This document shows positions 19,149 through 27,570 of a stretch of 64,000 nt of DNA, in pieces. Below the pieces are notes generated by a model that saw only the letters and a list, made by a program, of their open reading frames with translations, had not been told where the DNA came from and searched no databases. Position 1 is the first letter of the stretch, and each line of letters begins with the position of its first letter. Both the position numbers and the translations under genes were made by a program. The stretch covers positions 1-64,000 of the forward strand of contig CALUST010000025.1 in NCBI GenBank assembly GCA_944323505.1. Direction: 5' to 3'. The stretch comes from an uncultured Bacteroidales bacterium (GTDB lineage Bacteria; Bacteroidota; Bacteroidia; Bacteroidales; UBA932).

Positions 19149-20642
19149 ATGACCATGAAAAGAATTTTCACTTTTATGCTCGCTTTCATAGTGGGCGCAT
19201 CGTTGACATTCGTGTCATGCGAAAAAGATGCTCCTGAACAGGAGCAGCCTGTGCAGGACGATCAGAATCCTGACGATGAGGATCCGGATGACCAGAAGCC
19301 GGATGAGAATCCTGATGATCAGAATCCAGACGACCAGCAGCCTGAGGAACCGACTTCCAGGACTTTCTCAGTCACCGGTATTATAGCAGAAGGTTCTCCA
19401 TTTGTATGGGCTGACCTCGACCTTACAAAACTCGGGCTTGTCACTCTTGATGCCGCTTCAACAGTAGCAAATGCGACTCCTATCGCTCCTTCAGCAGCAG
19501 ACGGCAGCCTGACTTTCAATGCTGAACTTCCTCTTGAAGTGACAGAGGGCTATGCATATTATCCTGCAGCAACCCTGTCTGCCTACAGTGCCGAATTCGC
19601 TTTCGGACCGGCATACACCCAGTCTGCTGCCGGCAAGATGGACAATCTCAAAGCAGTGTCCGAGAAGATGACTTTCGGAGAGGCTACAGTTCCGGGGACA
19701 GAAGACGAGGTCCAGACAACAGCAGCAGAAGAGACTGCCCCTGTGGAAGTGTCCACATCATTCAAGATGCTCGGACATCTCCTCAAACTGAACGTGTTCG
19801 ACAGCAAGGGCAAACCTGATCCTGTGACCTCAGTCACTTTTACAGCATCCGAGGGTGCCAACATCGCAGGTACATATACCTATGATTTCACTGACCCTGC
19901 CAAATCCGCTGCCGCAGGTTCGGCAAACAGCGTCACTGTCACCCTTACTACGCCTGCACCGATGGATGCTGCCACCAGCAAGGAGGCTGCAGCAGTCGTG
20001 TATGTGCCTGTACTTCCTGCATCCAGCGAAGGCTACACCTGTACAATCGCAACCCAGGGAGGAGAGTCATACGTGTTCACCTCAGAGGATGCCGCTGACT
20101 GGACCGCCGAGAATGCCATGACAGAGTATGACTTCGACCTCGCCACCAAGAGAGTGCCGGAATATGTCATCTTTGAATTTGCAAACAAAGGTATCGGCAA
20201 TCCGAACTATACTCTTGCACCTGAAGGCGGAGACAATCCTGCTCTGACAGACTATTATATTGTAGCCCACAGTGAGGACAGGGAGGCTCTGGAGACAGCG
20301 TCAGCTACTGCAACATTCGGTAATATGGAGTTGCCTCTGGATTACACTATCCCGTATTATTGGGATTTTGACTACGTGGTTGAAGATACTGAAGGTAATC
20401 CTGTCACATGGGTTGAACTCCGCTCTGCAGACAATAACAACAAGTTCGCCTGCACTTGGGAGGCAAATGATACAGGGGCACAGCGCGTAGCCAAGGTGTA
20501 CGTATATTTCAATGACCAGTATGGAGATTATGTTACAATCGGAACATACAATACTACAGGTACGGCATATACGGCAATTGAAGATCCTGCTGAGACCCCT
20601 ATCCAGACTTTCACATTCACACAGGAGGCTCAGGCACAATAG
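19149..20642 (+). CDS. Uncharacterised surface lipoprotein with acidic repeat linker and BACON-like end
   Basis: This 497-residue lipoprotein (lipobox FVSC) is not confidently recognised. Residues about 28-70 form an Asp/Pro/Gln/Glu-rich repeat (units like NPDDQ and DEDPDDQ). A beta-rich middle region at about 70-340 contains SFKMLGHLLKLNVFDS and a pattern loosely like fimbrillin-type domains. The last 150 residues end with a BACON-like pattern (a W-rich segment, then RVAKVYVYF and a final FTFTQEAQA strand). It sits between the binding protein and the GH128 gene, so it is probably a further surface protein for glucan capture or adhesion. The start could also be the second ATG at 19155. No catalytic motif was seen. 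Confidence 0.7.
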   Translation: MTMKRIFTFMLAFIVGASLTFVSCEKDAPEQEQPVQDDQNPDDEDPDDQKPDENPDDQNPDDQQPEEPTSRTFSVTGIIAEGSPFVWADLDLTKLGLVTLDAASTVANATPIAPSAADGSLTFNAELPLEVTEGYAYYPAATLSAYSAEFAFGPAYTQSAAGKMDNLKAVSEKMTFGEATVPGTEDEVQTTAAEETAPVEVSTSFKMLGHLLKLNVFDSKGKPDPVTSVTFTASEGANIAGTYTYDFTDPAKSAAAGSANSVTVTLTTPAPMDAATSKEAAAVVYVPVLPASSEGYTCTIATQGGESYVFTSEDAADWTAENAMTEYDFDLATKRVPEYVIFEFANKGIGNPNYTLAPEGGDNPALTDYYIVAHSEDREALETASATATFGNMELPLDYTIPYYWDFDYVVEDTEGNPVTWVELRSADNNNKFACTWEANDTGAQRVAKVYVYFNDQYGDYVTIGTYNTTGTAYTAIEDPAETPIQTFTFTQEAQAQ

Positions 20643-20662
20643 GTAGTTGACATTATGTTTTT

Positions 20663-20717
20663 TGCTGCATACTGTGTGCCTGTACGGTACAGTGCAGGTA
20701 CGCAGATGCAGCATTTT
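20663..20717 (+). terminator. Long intercistronic hairpin before the GH128 gene
   Basis: TGCTGCAT (20663) pairs with ATGCAGCA (ending 20713). The stem continues inward through CTG/CAG and GTGCCTG/CAGGTAC with mismatches, and TTTT follows. Downstream enzyme genes would be expressed at a lower level if it terminates part of the transcripts. Confidence 0.65.
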
Positions 20718-20748
20718 CATATCTTTTAAAATCAAGAAACTCACAAAA

Positions 20749-22128
20749 ATGAAATTGCAATATCTTATCATGTCAGCCGCTGCGGCAGTCCTGTCCTGCA
20801 CATTCTGTTCGTGTACAGAGGAGGAGGCTCCCGAACTGACGTATGACCAGGCTATGGACATGGTTGCCGTCTTCCCTGAACTCGACACTTTCATGCCGGA
20901 GCCGGACGTTCCGTCACAGGGCAAGAGCGCCAAGAGGGGAGTCTGCACTAACTTCCGCATATCGACCATGCCAGAACTGCTCGGCTCCGGAGTGTCATGG
21001 TGCTACAACTGGAGTCACAATCCGCTCTCTGAAGACCGTTGGGCAATGCTCAAGGCCAACGGCATGGTATGCCTCCCTATGGTGTGGAATGCAGGATACA
21101 GCGAGTCGAACATCGCCACTTTCCTTGCCCATGATCCTGCCGCCAATTATATTCTCGCCTACAATGAGCCGAATCTTAAGGACCAGGCGAATATGACACC
21201 TGCCCAGGCAGCAACAGTATGGCCTGACTTCGTGTCCATGGCCAAGCGTCTCGGGATGAAGATAGTAGGTCCGGCAGTCAATTACGGTACTCTTGAGGGG
21301 TACGGCGACCCTGTCACATGGTATGACGAGTTCCTTACCTATCCCGGGGTATCATTGGATGACATCGATGCTATTGCACTTCATTGCTACATGCCGAACG
21401 GTGAGGCTGTGAAGAACCTGATGATACACAAGTTCTACAAGTACAACAAGCCGCTCTGGCTGACAGAGTTCGAGAATGGAGATGCTGCCACTGCTGAGGC
21501 TCAGGCAAGTTTCTGCCAGGAGACCTGCACCTATCTTGAGGCGGACCCTCGCGTAGAGCGTTATGCATGGTTCATGGACAATACCGGCTCCAATAATACA
21601 CGTCCTCATTTCCCTCTCATCACACTTGACGAGAGCGGTGTCGGCGGGGAGCCTACACATGTCACAGACATAGGCCGTATCTACATCGGGCTTTCATCGT
21701 TCGACAAGGATCACTGGTATCCTGTTGATGTGAACATCCCTGCCGAGCATTACACTGGACAGGTCATCGAAGAGACTGCAGGAGAGGAGACATGGGGACC
21801 TTATGTGAAGACCCAGATAACTGATGACTTCTACAGCGACCTTGAGATCAGCAATCTTACCGGCGATGCGTGGGTCGAGTACAACATCGATGTGCCGAAG
21901 ACAAGCAAATACCGCATCGACTTGCGTTATTACTCTCTGATTGATGCCGTCGTGAATATTCAATGCCCCGGTGCGATTTCGGGTATCGCGACATTGTCCG
22001 GCGTCGAGCAATGGACTACAGCCGGAGTGGAGATGGCTCTTCCGGCAGGGCATCAGACGATACGCATCTCTGTCCCTCAGGGCAATCTCCGTCTCAACTG
22101 GATCAGAGTCACTTCACCGATAGAATAA
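20749..22128 (+). CDS. GH128-like endo-beta-1,3-glucanase lipoprotein with CBM6-like module
   Basis: This 459-residue lipoprotein (lipobox CTFCSC) has a TIM-barrel domain of the GH128 / glyco_hydro_cc type at about residues 62-320. The acid/base is E140 in AYNEPN and the nucleophile E240 in WLTEF, with WCYNWSHNP near the N-terminus. A beta-sandwich resembling CBM6 follows at about 330-459 (WVEYNIDVPKTSKYRIDLRY ... LRLNWIRV). GH128 enzymes cut internal beta-1,3-glucosidic bonds, which agrees with the GH16 pair in the facing operon. The ATG at 20749 was chosen because the lipoprotein signal begins there; an upstream in-frame ATG adds 34 residues translated from the hairpin region. Its stop overlaps the next start (TAATG), so the two are translationally coupled. 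Confidence 0.85.
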   Translation: MKLQYLIMSAAAAVLSCTFCSCTEEEAPELTYDQAMDMVAVFPELDTFMPEPDVPSQGKSAKRGVCTNFRISTMPELLGSGVSWCYNWSHNPLSEDRWAMLKANGMVCLPMVWNAGYSESNIATFLAHDPAANYILAYNEPNLKDQANMTPAQAATVWPDFVSMAKRLGMKIVGPAVNYGTLEGYGDPVTWYDEFLTYPGVSLDDIDAIALHCYMPNGEAVKNLMIHKFYKYNKPLWLTEFENGDAATAEAQASFCQETCTYLEADPRVERYAWFMDNTGSNNTRPHFPLITLDESGVGGEPTHVTDIGRIYIGLSSFDKDHWYPVDVNIPAEHYTGQVIEETAGEETWGPYVKTQITDDFYSDLEISNLTGDAWVEYNIDVPKTSKYRIDLRYYSLIDAVVNIQCPGAISGIATLSGVEQWTTAGVEMALPAGHQTIRISVPQGNLRLNWIRVTSPIE

Positions 22129-23825
22129 TGTTTTCATATATGCGTTCATATAGAAAAGCGTTGTCATTAGTGTTGTTATTTTTCATGTCTGCCGGACTTT
22201 ATGCCCGGCAGACTGATTCATCACAGATGACAGATGCCGCTGTACAACAGGAGGATGTGTATGCACAGTGGCGTGCCTCTTGGGCTGAAAAGGCCGAGGC
22301 TGCAAAGCCTGTCCTGCATGAGACAGTGCTCCGCCCTCTGTATCTCGTGCGCGGGGTGCAGGATTCGCTGGCCTATCAGGGCTGGAGGATGGAAAGATGC
22401 GGGGAGATGTCGTCATACTATGGTGTATCCCTGAAGCAGATGCCGTCTGTGTCTGTTGATTTCGGGAGACATATTACAGGATATTTCTCGTTCCGCGTCA
22501 AGACTCTTTCGAGGACGCAGGATGCCCCGCTGAGGTTCAGGTTCACCTTCGGGGAGGTGCCGTCCGAGATGAACGTGCCCTTTGACCCGTTCCCGGGGAC
22601 TTTGAGCAGGGCATGGATGCAGGATGAGACTGTGACAGTCGAGCAGGTTGACTGTGACATCACCATTCCGCGCAGAATCTCGGGCCGTTATATGAAGGTG
22701 GAACTCTTGGGCGGCTCTCCGGACTTTGATTTCGCGATGGAGGATATGTGGTTTACGGCTGTGTCTTCTGCAGACAGGTCATCGCTGGTGACTCTGTCTG
22801 AGGATACGCCCGAGATGGTCAGACGCATCAGTGACGTGGCTGTGGAGACTCTACACGAATGTATGCAGACAGTCTATGAAGACGGTCCGAAGCGGGATCA
22901 CAGGCTGTGGCTCGGCGACCTCTATCTGGAGTCGCTCGCCAACCGCTGGTCGTTCCGCAATTTCGATCTCACCAGGAGGTGCCTCTATCTGTTCGCTTCG
23001 CTTGCGCAGAATGACGGGGTGTTGATATCTAATGTGTTCGAGCATCCTGAGCCGCATCCTCAGTACGGTTCGTACTGCCTCACCTATTGTCTGCTGTTCA
23101 ATTCCACACTGCTGGAGTATCTGAAAGATACCGGAGACTACGAGACCGCTCAGGACCTGTGGGTCGTGGCACGCCGTCAGGTGGAGGATGCGCTGACTTA
23201 TCTTGACGAGGATTACATTTTTGACCAGACGAAAAGGGGAGTATGGCTGTTCTTTGACTGGCGGGAAGGACTTGATGCTAATGCCCCGATACAGGGAGCG
23301 ACTATCTTCGCTCTTGAACAGACATGCGAACTGGCAGAGATGCTCGGCAGGGAAGATGAGGTCAGGGAATGGTATGGCATAGCCGCGAAGATGAAGAAGG
23401 CGGCGAGGAAACATTATTATGACAAGACAGCCGGAGTTTTCGTGAGCGGCCCGGACCGTCAGGTGTCGGTCCTCGGTCAGACATGGCTCATCAAGGCAGG
23501 TGCCCTCAGCCAGAAAGAGGCTCAGAAAGCCATCCGCACTGCGCTTGCTGGGGACGCAACTGTGATGCCGGGGACCCCGTATGGCACGCATTATCTCATA
23601 GATGCAATGCTGCTTTGCGGAATGTATGATGAGGCCCGGGAATATATGCTTGACTACTGGGGCGGAATGGTTGAGAAAGGCGCTGACACTTTCTGGGAGG
23701 CATACGACCCGGACAACGACTATATCTCGCCGTACAATTTCCACCCGCTCAACAGTTACTGCCATGCCTGGAGCTGCACTCCGGTCTATTTCATCCACAC
23801 TTGGCCGGAAGTGTTCCAAAGATAG
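22128..23825 (+). CDS. GH78-like six-hairpin glycosidase (alpha-L-rhamnosidase family)
   Basis: This protein of about 565 residues has a type I signal peptide ending near GLYA and a beta-sandwich (about residues 60-215). An (alpha/alpha)6 barrel of the bacterial rhamnosidase six-hairpin type follows (about 225-565). The signature segment DGPKRDHRLWLGD aligns with the GH78 pattern DxPxRDERxGWxGD: D252 and D264 are kept, but the usual catalytic Glu position is H258. It may therefore act on a different alpha-linked sugar or by altered chemistry. It is periplasmic and coupled to the GH128 gene through an overlapping TAATG; a second ATG at 22140 is an alternative start. It lies at the end of the beta-glucan operon and next to the convergent rhamnose operon, so its substrate is uncertain. 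Confidence 0.75.
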   Translation: MFSYMRSYRKALSLVLLFFMSAGLYARQTDSSQMTDAAVQQEDVYAQWRASWAEKAEAAKPVLHETVLRPLYLVRGVQDSLAYQGWRMERCGEMSSYYGVSLKQMPSVSVDFGRHITGYFSFRVKTLSRTQDAPLRFRFTFGEVPSEMNVPFDPFPGTLSRAWMQDETVTVEQVDCDITIPRRISGRYMKVELLGGSPDFDFAMEDMWFTAVSSADRSSLVTLSEDTPEMVRRISDVAVETLHECMQTVYEDGPKRDHRLWLGDLYLESLANRWSFRNFDLTRRCLYLFASLAQNDGVLISNVFEHPEPHPQYGSYCLTYCLLFNSTLLEYLKDTGDYETAQDLWVVARRQVEDALTYLDEDYIFDQTKRGVWLFFDWREGLDANAPIQGATIFALEQTCELAEMLGREDEVREWYGIAAKMKKAARKHYYDKTAGVFVSGPDRQVSVLGQTWLIKAGALSQKEAQKAIRTALAGDATVMPGTPYGTHYLIDAMLLCGMYDEAREYMLDYWGGMVEKGADTFWEAYDPDNDYISPYNFHPLNSYCHAWSCTPVYFIHTWPEVFQR

Positions 23826-23885
23826 AGGATTGCAGAAATAAATGGGGATTCCCTTTACAGGGGTTTGGTTAGTTGGTATTTCAAT

Positions 23886-23926
23886 GAGAGGGCGAGTCTG
23901 ACTTTTGACCAGCCCTCTCTTGTTTT
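23886..23926 (+). terminator. Terminator after the second glucan operon
   Basis: GAGAGGGC (23886-23893) pairs with GCCCTCTC (23912-23919), and an inner AGTC/GACC pairing plus TTGTTTT follow. The 32 nt at 23887-23918 match the reverse complement of 55099-55130 at 31 positions, so it is one of two copies of a repeated terminator. Confidence 0.85.
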
Positions 23927-23997
23927 CACAACAGTTTCTACTGTCCACTTGGCATGCTTTTCCCGCAGAAGTGTGCTTAGTGGACGCAACACACCCT

Positions 23998-24195
23998 CCA
24001 CCTGTCACAGTTTTCCAGCATTTCCGTTCCAGGTGGTGTCTCTGCTGCTCCCACATGTCACGGTTTTCCAGCATTTCCGTTCCAGGTGGCATCTTTGCTG
24101 TTTCCACCTGTCACAGTTTCTCGGCATTTCCGTTCCAGGTGGCATCTCCGCTGCTCCCACCTGTCACAGTTTTGCGGCATTTTCGTGCCAGGTGG
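23998..24195. repeat. Array of four 39-bp palindrome-ended units with 53-bp period
   Basis: Units lie at 23998-24036, 24051-24089, 24104-24142 and 24157-24195, each 39 bp, separated by three 14-bp spacers that also resemble one another (CATCTTTGCTGTTT, CATCTCCGCTGCTC). Each unit begins CCACCTG (CCACATG in unit 2) and ends CCAGGTGG, so its ends pair as a 7-bp stem with a loop of about 25 nt. The core is conserved (GTCACAGTTTTCCAGCATTT in unit 1). The array fills most of the 393-bp gap between convergent genes. No protein is likely: 53 is not a multiple of three and the frames diverge. The function is unknown. Confidence 0.85.
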
Positions 24196-24218
24196 AGGGT
24201 GGATGTGGATTGTCAATT

Positions 24219-26702
24219 TCAGGGCTGCAGGATGAATTCTGCGGACAGGTTGCCGGATGTGAATGTATATTTCCCTGCCGGGATGACCCAGCGATGTTTT
24301 GCCTCGTCCCATTGGCGCAGGTCATCCTCTCCGACTGCAAGTGTCATTTCTGCGCTCTCTCCTGGCGCGAGTAGTCCTGTTTTGGCAAATGCGCAGAGTT
24401 CCCTGGCAGGTCGTCCGCCCGAGATTGCAGGCTTGTTGACATACACTTGCACAACCTCTTTTCCGGCCCGTCTTCCGGTGTTGGTCACTTTTACTTTTAC
24501 AGTCAGCAGAATATCAGTAATTTCGGCTTCTGCATCGGTCCCTGCATCGGTCTCTGCATTGTCCCCTGCATCGGTTCCGGAATCAGTCTCAGTTGCCATG
24601 GCAGTTCCTGCGTCGGTTTTCACATCGTTCCCTGCATCGGTTCCCGAACCAGCCTCAGTCGCCACGGCAGTCCCAGCCTCAGCCCCAGCCTCAGCCCCAG
24701 AATCGGTAGCCCCGGTGGTTCCGGCGGCAGCATCACCGGCGGCAGCATCACCGGCGGCTCCGTCTGCAATGCAGACATGCAAATCCGAATATCCGAAATC
24801 AGTATAGGAAAGTCCGTATCCGAAGCCGTATACAGGTTGCACGCCCGATGTCGTGAAATATCTGTATCCGACCATGAGATCCTCCTCATACCGCACAGCA
24901 TTTGTCTCACCCGGCGATACCCCGAAATTGCGGGAAGACGGGATGTCCGTATACCTTGCCGCGAAAGTCATAGGCAGCCGCCCGCTCGGATTGACCTTCC
25001 CGGTCAGCACATCTGCCACTGCATGACCGGCCTCCTGTCCTGGCAGCCATGCCATCAGGATGGCATCAGGCCTCCTGTTCCATCCTGTGAACTCAATGGC
25101 ATCCCCGGCATTCACTACCACTGTCACTTTCTTCCCCTCGGCATGGAAGGCATCGCATACCCTCGTCAACAACGACATTTCAGCATCAGACAGCAGATAG
25201 TCTCCCTTGCCGCTGCTCCTGTCTCCGCCCTCTCCCGACATCCTGCCGATGGTGAATATCGCCGCATCGGCAGTCTTGGCCGCTTTCAAGATGATGCCAT
25301 CGTCCACTGCCATTTCCGGGGCAATGGGAATGCTCCAGAAATTCTCAGGCGGCAGTTTCGCCTTTTCTGCGGCAATATGCGAGGTGTACATCCTTGTCAG
25401 CAGACTGTCTGTCACGAATCCGGCATCGGCCAGCCCTTCATCGATATTCACCCTGTATTTCCTGTGGACATACCCGCTTCCCGAGCCCCCTGCCTGCGTG
25501 TCATACGAGAAGTTGCCGAACAGGGCCAGCCTGCAAGGCTTCTCAAGCGGCAGTGCCCCGTTATTCTCAAGCAGTACCATGCCTTCGGCGGCAGCCTCTC
25601 TTGCCACTGCTGCATGACTCTCAAGATCCGGCCTGTCTGAGTGCCTGTAGCCTCTGAAAGCCGGCGTCTTCACCGTCACTCCCAGTATCCTCGCGACATT
25701 TCTGTCAATGATAGCCTCGTCAAGTTCCCCGTCTTCCACAGCCTTGCGCAGAATTTCTATCTGTGCCGGTGTGCCCGGCATCAGCATGTCATTCCCTGCC
25801 TTCATTTGGGCGACCGGGTCATCCGCGCCCCACCAGTCAGTGACCACGTATCCCTTGAACCCCCATTCGTCACGAAGGATTCCTGTCAACAACATCGTAC
25901 TTTCCGAGGCATATTCCCCGTTTACCTTGTTGTATGATGACATCACTGTCCAAGGCTGCGCCTTTCTGACGGCTATCTCGAACCCTCTGAGATAGATTTC
26001 CCTCAATGCCCTTTCACTCACTATGGCATTGATACCGTTGCGGTAAGTCTCTTGGTTGTTGACTGCATAGTGCTTCAGAGATGTGCCTACGCCGTTTGAC
26101 TGTATGCCGTTGATGACTGCCGCAGCCATTTCGCCGCTCAGGAGCGGGTCTTCCGAATAGTATTCGAAGTTGCGCCCTGTCAGCGGGTTCCTCTTGATGT
26201 TCATTGCCGGACCGAGGATGATGTCTGCCCCGTATTCAAGGACTTCATTGCCAATCGCTTCCCCGACTTTGCGGGCAAGCCCTGTATCCCAGGAGGCTGC
26301 TATGAGAGTCGCCGAAGGAAAGGCTGTGCACCAGTATCCCTTGCCCGGATTGTCCTGTCTGACAGGGTCTATCCGGAGTCCTGCAGGCCCGTCGGCATAG
26401 ACGACGGACGGGATGCCGAGTCGCGACACTGCAAAACTCTCTCCTGCCGAGCCTTGCACCTTCTTGGCGGCAGAAGACGTGTTGACTCCGTCCATGAGAT
26501 ATTTCTGTCCGGATTTTTCAGTCCCGGGCGCAGGATATGGCGGATTGGCAGGGTCGGTGCAGGTCCCTGTCACAAGCCGTATCTTCTCGTCAAGTGAGAG
26601 TGAGTCCACGACCTGTGCTATGTTTGACTCATCCAATACGAAAGAGCCTGCACTGCATCCGCAGAGCAGTACAGGCAACATAATATACAGTATTTCTTTC
26701 AT
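24219..26702 (-). CDS. GH3 beta-glucosidase lipoprotein with repetitive insertion
   Basis: This 827-residue lipoprotein (MKEILYIMLPVLLCGCS) has the GH3 N-terminal barrel (RLGIPSVVYADGPAGLR; NIKRNPLTGRNFEYYSEDP; nucleophile Asp in YVVTDWWGADD), the alpha/beta sandwich domain (IFTIGRMSGEGGDRSS) and a C-terminal Fn3-like domain (VTNTGRRAGKEVVQVYV). It probably releases glucose from beta-gluco-oligosaccharides, or another beta-linked sugar, in the periplasm. About 80 residues rich in Ala, Gly, Thr, Asp and Glu, built from tandem repeats, are inserted between the first two strands of the Fn3-like domain. It is the last gene of the rha operon, 33 bp after rhaD. The start at 26702 is chosen for the lipoprotein signal. 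Confidence 0.9.
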   Translation of the reverse strand: MKEILYIMLPVLLCGCSAGSFVLDESNIAQVVDSLSLDEKIRLVTGTCTDPANPPYPAPGTEKSGQKYLMDGVNTSSAAKKVQGSAGESFAVSRLGIPSVVYADGPAGLRIDPVRQDNPGKGYWCTAFPSATLIAASWDTGLARKVGEAIGNEVLEYGADIILGPAMNIKRNPLTGRNFEYYSEDPLLSGEMAAAVINGIQSNGVGTSLKHYAVNNQETYRNGINAIVSERALREIYLRGFEIAVRKAQPWTVMSSYNKVNGEYASESTMLLTGILRDEWGFKGYVVTDWWGADDPVAQMKAGNDMLMPGTPAQIEILRKAVEDGELDEAIIDRNVARILGVTVKTPAFRGYRHSDRPDLESHAAVAREAAAEGMVLLENNGALPLEKPCRLALFGNFSYDTQAGGSGSGYVHRKYRVNIDEGLADAGFVTDSLLTRMYTSHIAAEKAKLPPENFWSIPIAPEMAVDDGIILKAAKTADAAIFTIGRMSGEGGDRSSGKGDYLLSDAEMSLLTRVCDAFHAEGKKVTVVVNAGDAIEFTGWNRRPDAILMAWLPGQEAGHAVADVLTGKVNPSGRLPMTFAARYTDIPSSRNFGVSPGETNAVRYEEDLMVGYRYFTTSGVQPVYGFGYGLSYTDFGYSDLHVCIADGAAGDAAAGDAAAGTTGATDSGAEAGAEAGTAVATEAGSGTDAGNDVKTDAGTAMATETDSGTDAGDNAETDAGTDAEAEITDILLTVKVKVTNTGRRAGKEVVQVYVNKPAISGGRPARELCAFAKTGLLAPGESAEMTLAVGEDDLRQWDEAKHRWVIPAGKYTFTSGNLSAEFILQP
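24515..24768 (-). repeat. Tandem-repeat insertion inside the GH3 gene
   Basis: About 250 bp encode low-complexity repeats: GDAAAGDAAAG, AEAGAEAG, and two 22-residue units starting TAVATEAGSGTDAG and TAMATETDSGTDAG. GH3 enzymes normally join YTDFGYSDL directly to the next Fn3 strand. The insertion stays in frame. Repeat expansion in a surface loop is the simplest explanation. Confidence 0.8.
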
Positions 26703-26735
26703 GCTGTCGATAGGTTTGATGCAGGCAATCAAGAT

Positions 26736-27554
26736 TTATTTAGGCAGGCCGAACACGTCTGATATCTCTTGCATCTGTGCATCGGACATGCCTTCCGGCT
26801 CGAATCCCATATTCTTTCCTGCGATGTATATTTGTGCGGACTTGTTGAGCACGTCCACCTGGTCGAATGCCGACATGATGTCCGTGTCCACTGCGAACAC
26901 CCCGTGCTTCTCCCACATCACCACATCATAGTCGTCATCAATCGCCCTGATTGTGGCATTGGCCAGTTCTACACTGCCCGGGAGCATATAAGGTACTATC
27001 CCCAGTCCTCTCGGACAGAATGCTTTGGTCTCGGGAATCATTGACCACAGCATCCGTGTGGCGGCATCCTTTTCCAGATATTTTCTGCAATGAGAGAGTG
27101 CCACGAGTTCAATCGGATGCGTATGCAGCGATGCCCTGTACGGGGAGCCTTTGGCCAGCAGGTAGTCATGCACGCTCAGGTGCGACGGGAGTTCAGAGGT
27201 CGGCATCACAGGCTTGTCCGCCACTATCTCATAGTGTTCGCAATCATCAGTGATGCGGATGAGAGAACCGTTTGACATCGGGTCACGAGCCAGGTCTCGC
27301 ATCCTTTTCTGCGTCCCCTTGCAGAAGAACCAGCATCCTCTCAGATGCGGCAGGATTGTCCCTATCGGTCTTGGCTCACTGATTGCGCCCAATGCCCTGA
27401 GCCCGTCATCGATGAGTTCCGTGACATTGACAGTGATGTTGCCCCCGTTCCTTTCGGCCCATCCCTTCTCCCAGAGATAGCCGGCAGTCTCGGCGACCTT
27501 CCATACAGCCTCTCTCAGGCCGCTGTTATTTTCCAGTACACTTGTTTTCATCAT
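26736..27554 (-). CDS. rhaD: L-rhamnulose-1-phosphate aldolase
   Basis: This class II aldolase of about 272 residues cleaves L-rhamnulose-1-phosphate to dihydroxyacetone phosphate and L-lactaldehyde, the last committed step of rhamnose breakdown. Visible features are AERNGGNITVNVTE near the N-terminus, SELPSHLSVHDYLL, the zinc-binding SLHTHPIELVALSH and the MWEKHGVFAVD segment. Two adjacent ATG codons (27554 and 27551) fit a start. Longer in-frame extensions run into the dispersed repeat element at 27571-27737 and are not believed. It is separated from rhaT by that element, which may affect transcription within the operon. Confidence 0.95.
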   Translation of the reverse strand: MMKTSVLENNSGLREAVWKVAETAGYLWEKGWAERNGGNITVNVTELIDDGLRALGAISEPRPIGTILPHLRGCWFFCKGTQKRMRDLARDPMSNGSLIRITDDCEHYEIVADKPVMPTSELPSHLSVHDYLLAKGSPYRASLHTHPIELVALSHCRKYLEKDAATRMLWSMIPETKAFCPRGLGIVPYMLPGSVELANATIRAIDDDYDVVMWEKHGVFAVDTDIMSAFDQVDVLNKSAQIYIAGKNMGFEPEGMSDAQMQEISDVFGLPK

Positions 27555-27570
27555 CAACTTTCTATTATGT

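Noticed and set aside
22851..24107. Minus-strand open frame of 418 residues opposite the GH78-like gene
   Set aside because: It lies opposite a well-supported gene and runs into the repeat array. No family features were seen.
23998..24195. CRISPR array
   Set aside because: There are only four units, the spacers are 14 bp and similar to each other, and no cas genes are present.
23865..24374. Open frames across the 53-bp repeat array that look like repetitive Cys/His-rich proteins
   Set aside because: The period is not a multiple of three, so the peptide changes frame at each unit. There is no start context and the frames overlap the GH3 gene.
24515..24768. Frameshift or chimeric sequence in the GH3 gene
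   Set aside because: The insertion keeps the frame and the Fn3 strands continue normally on both sides; repeat expansion is simpler.
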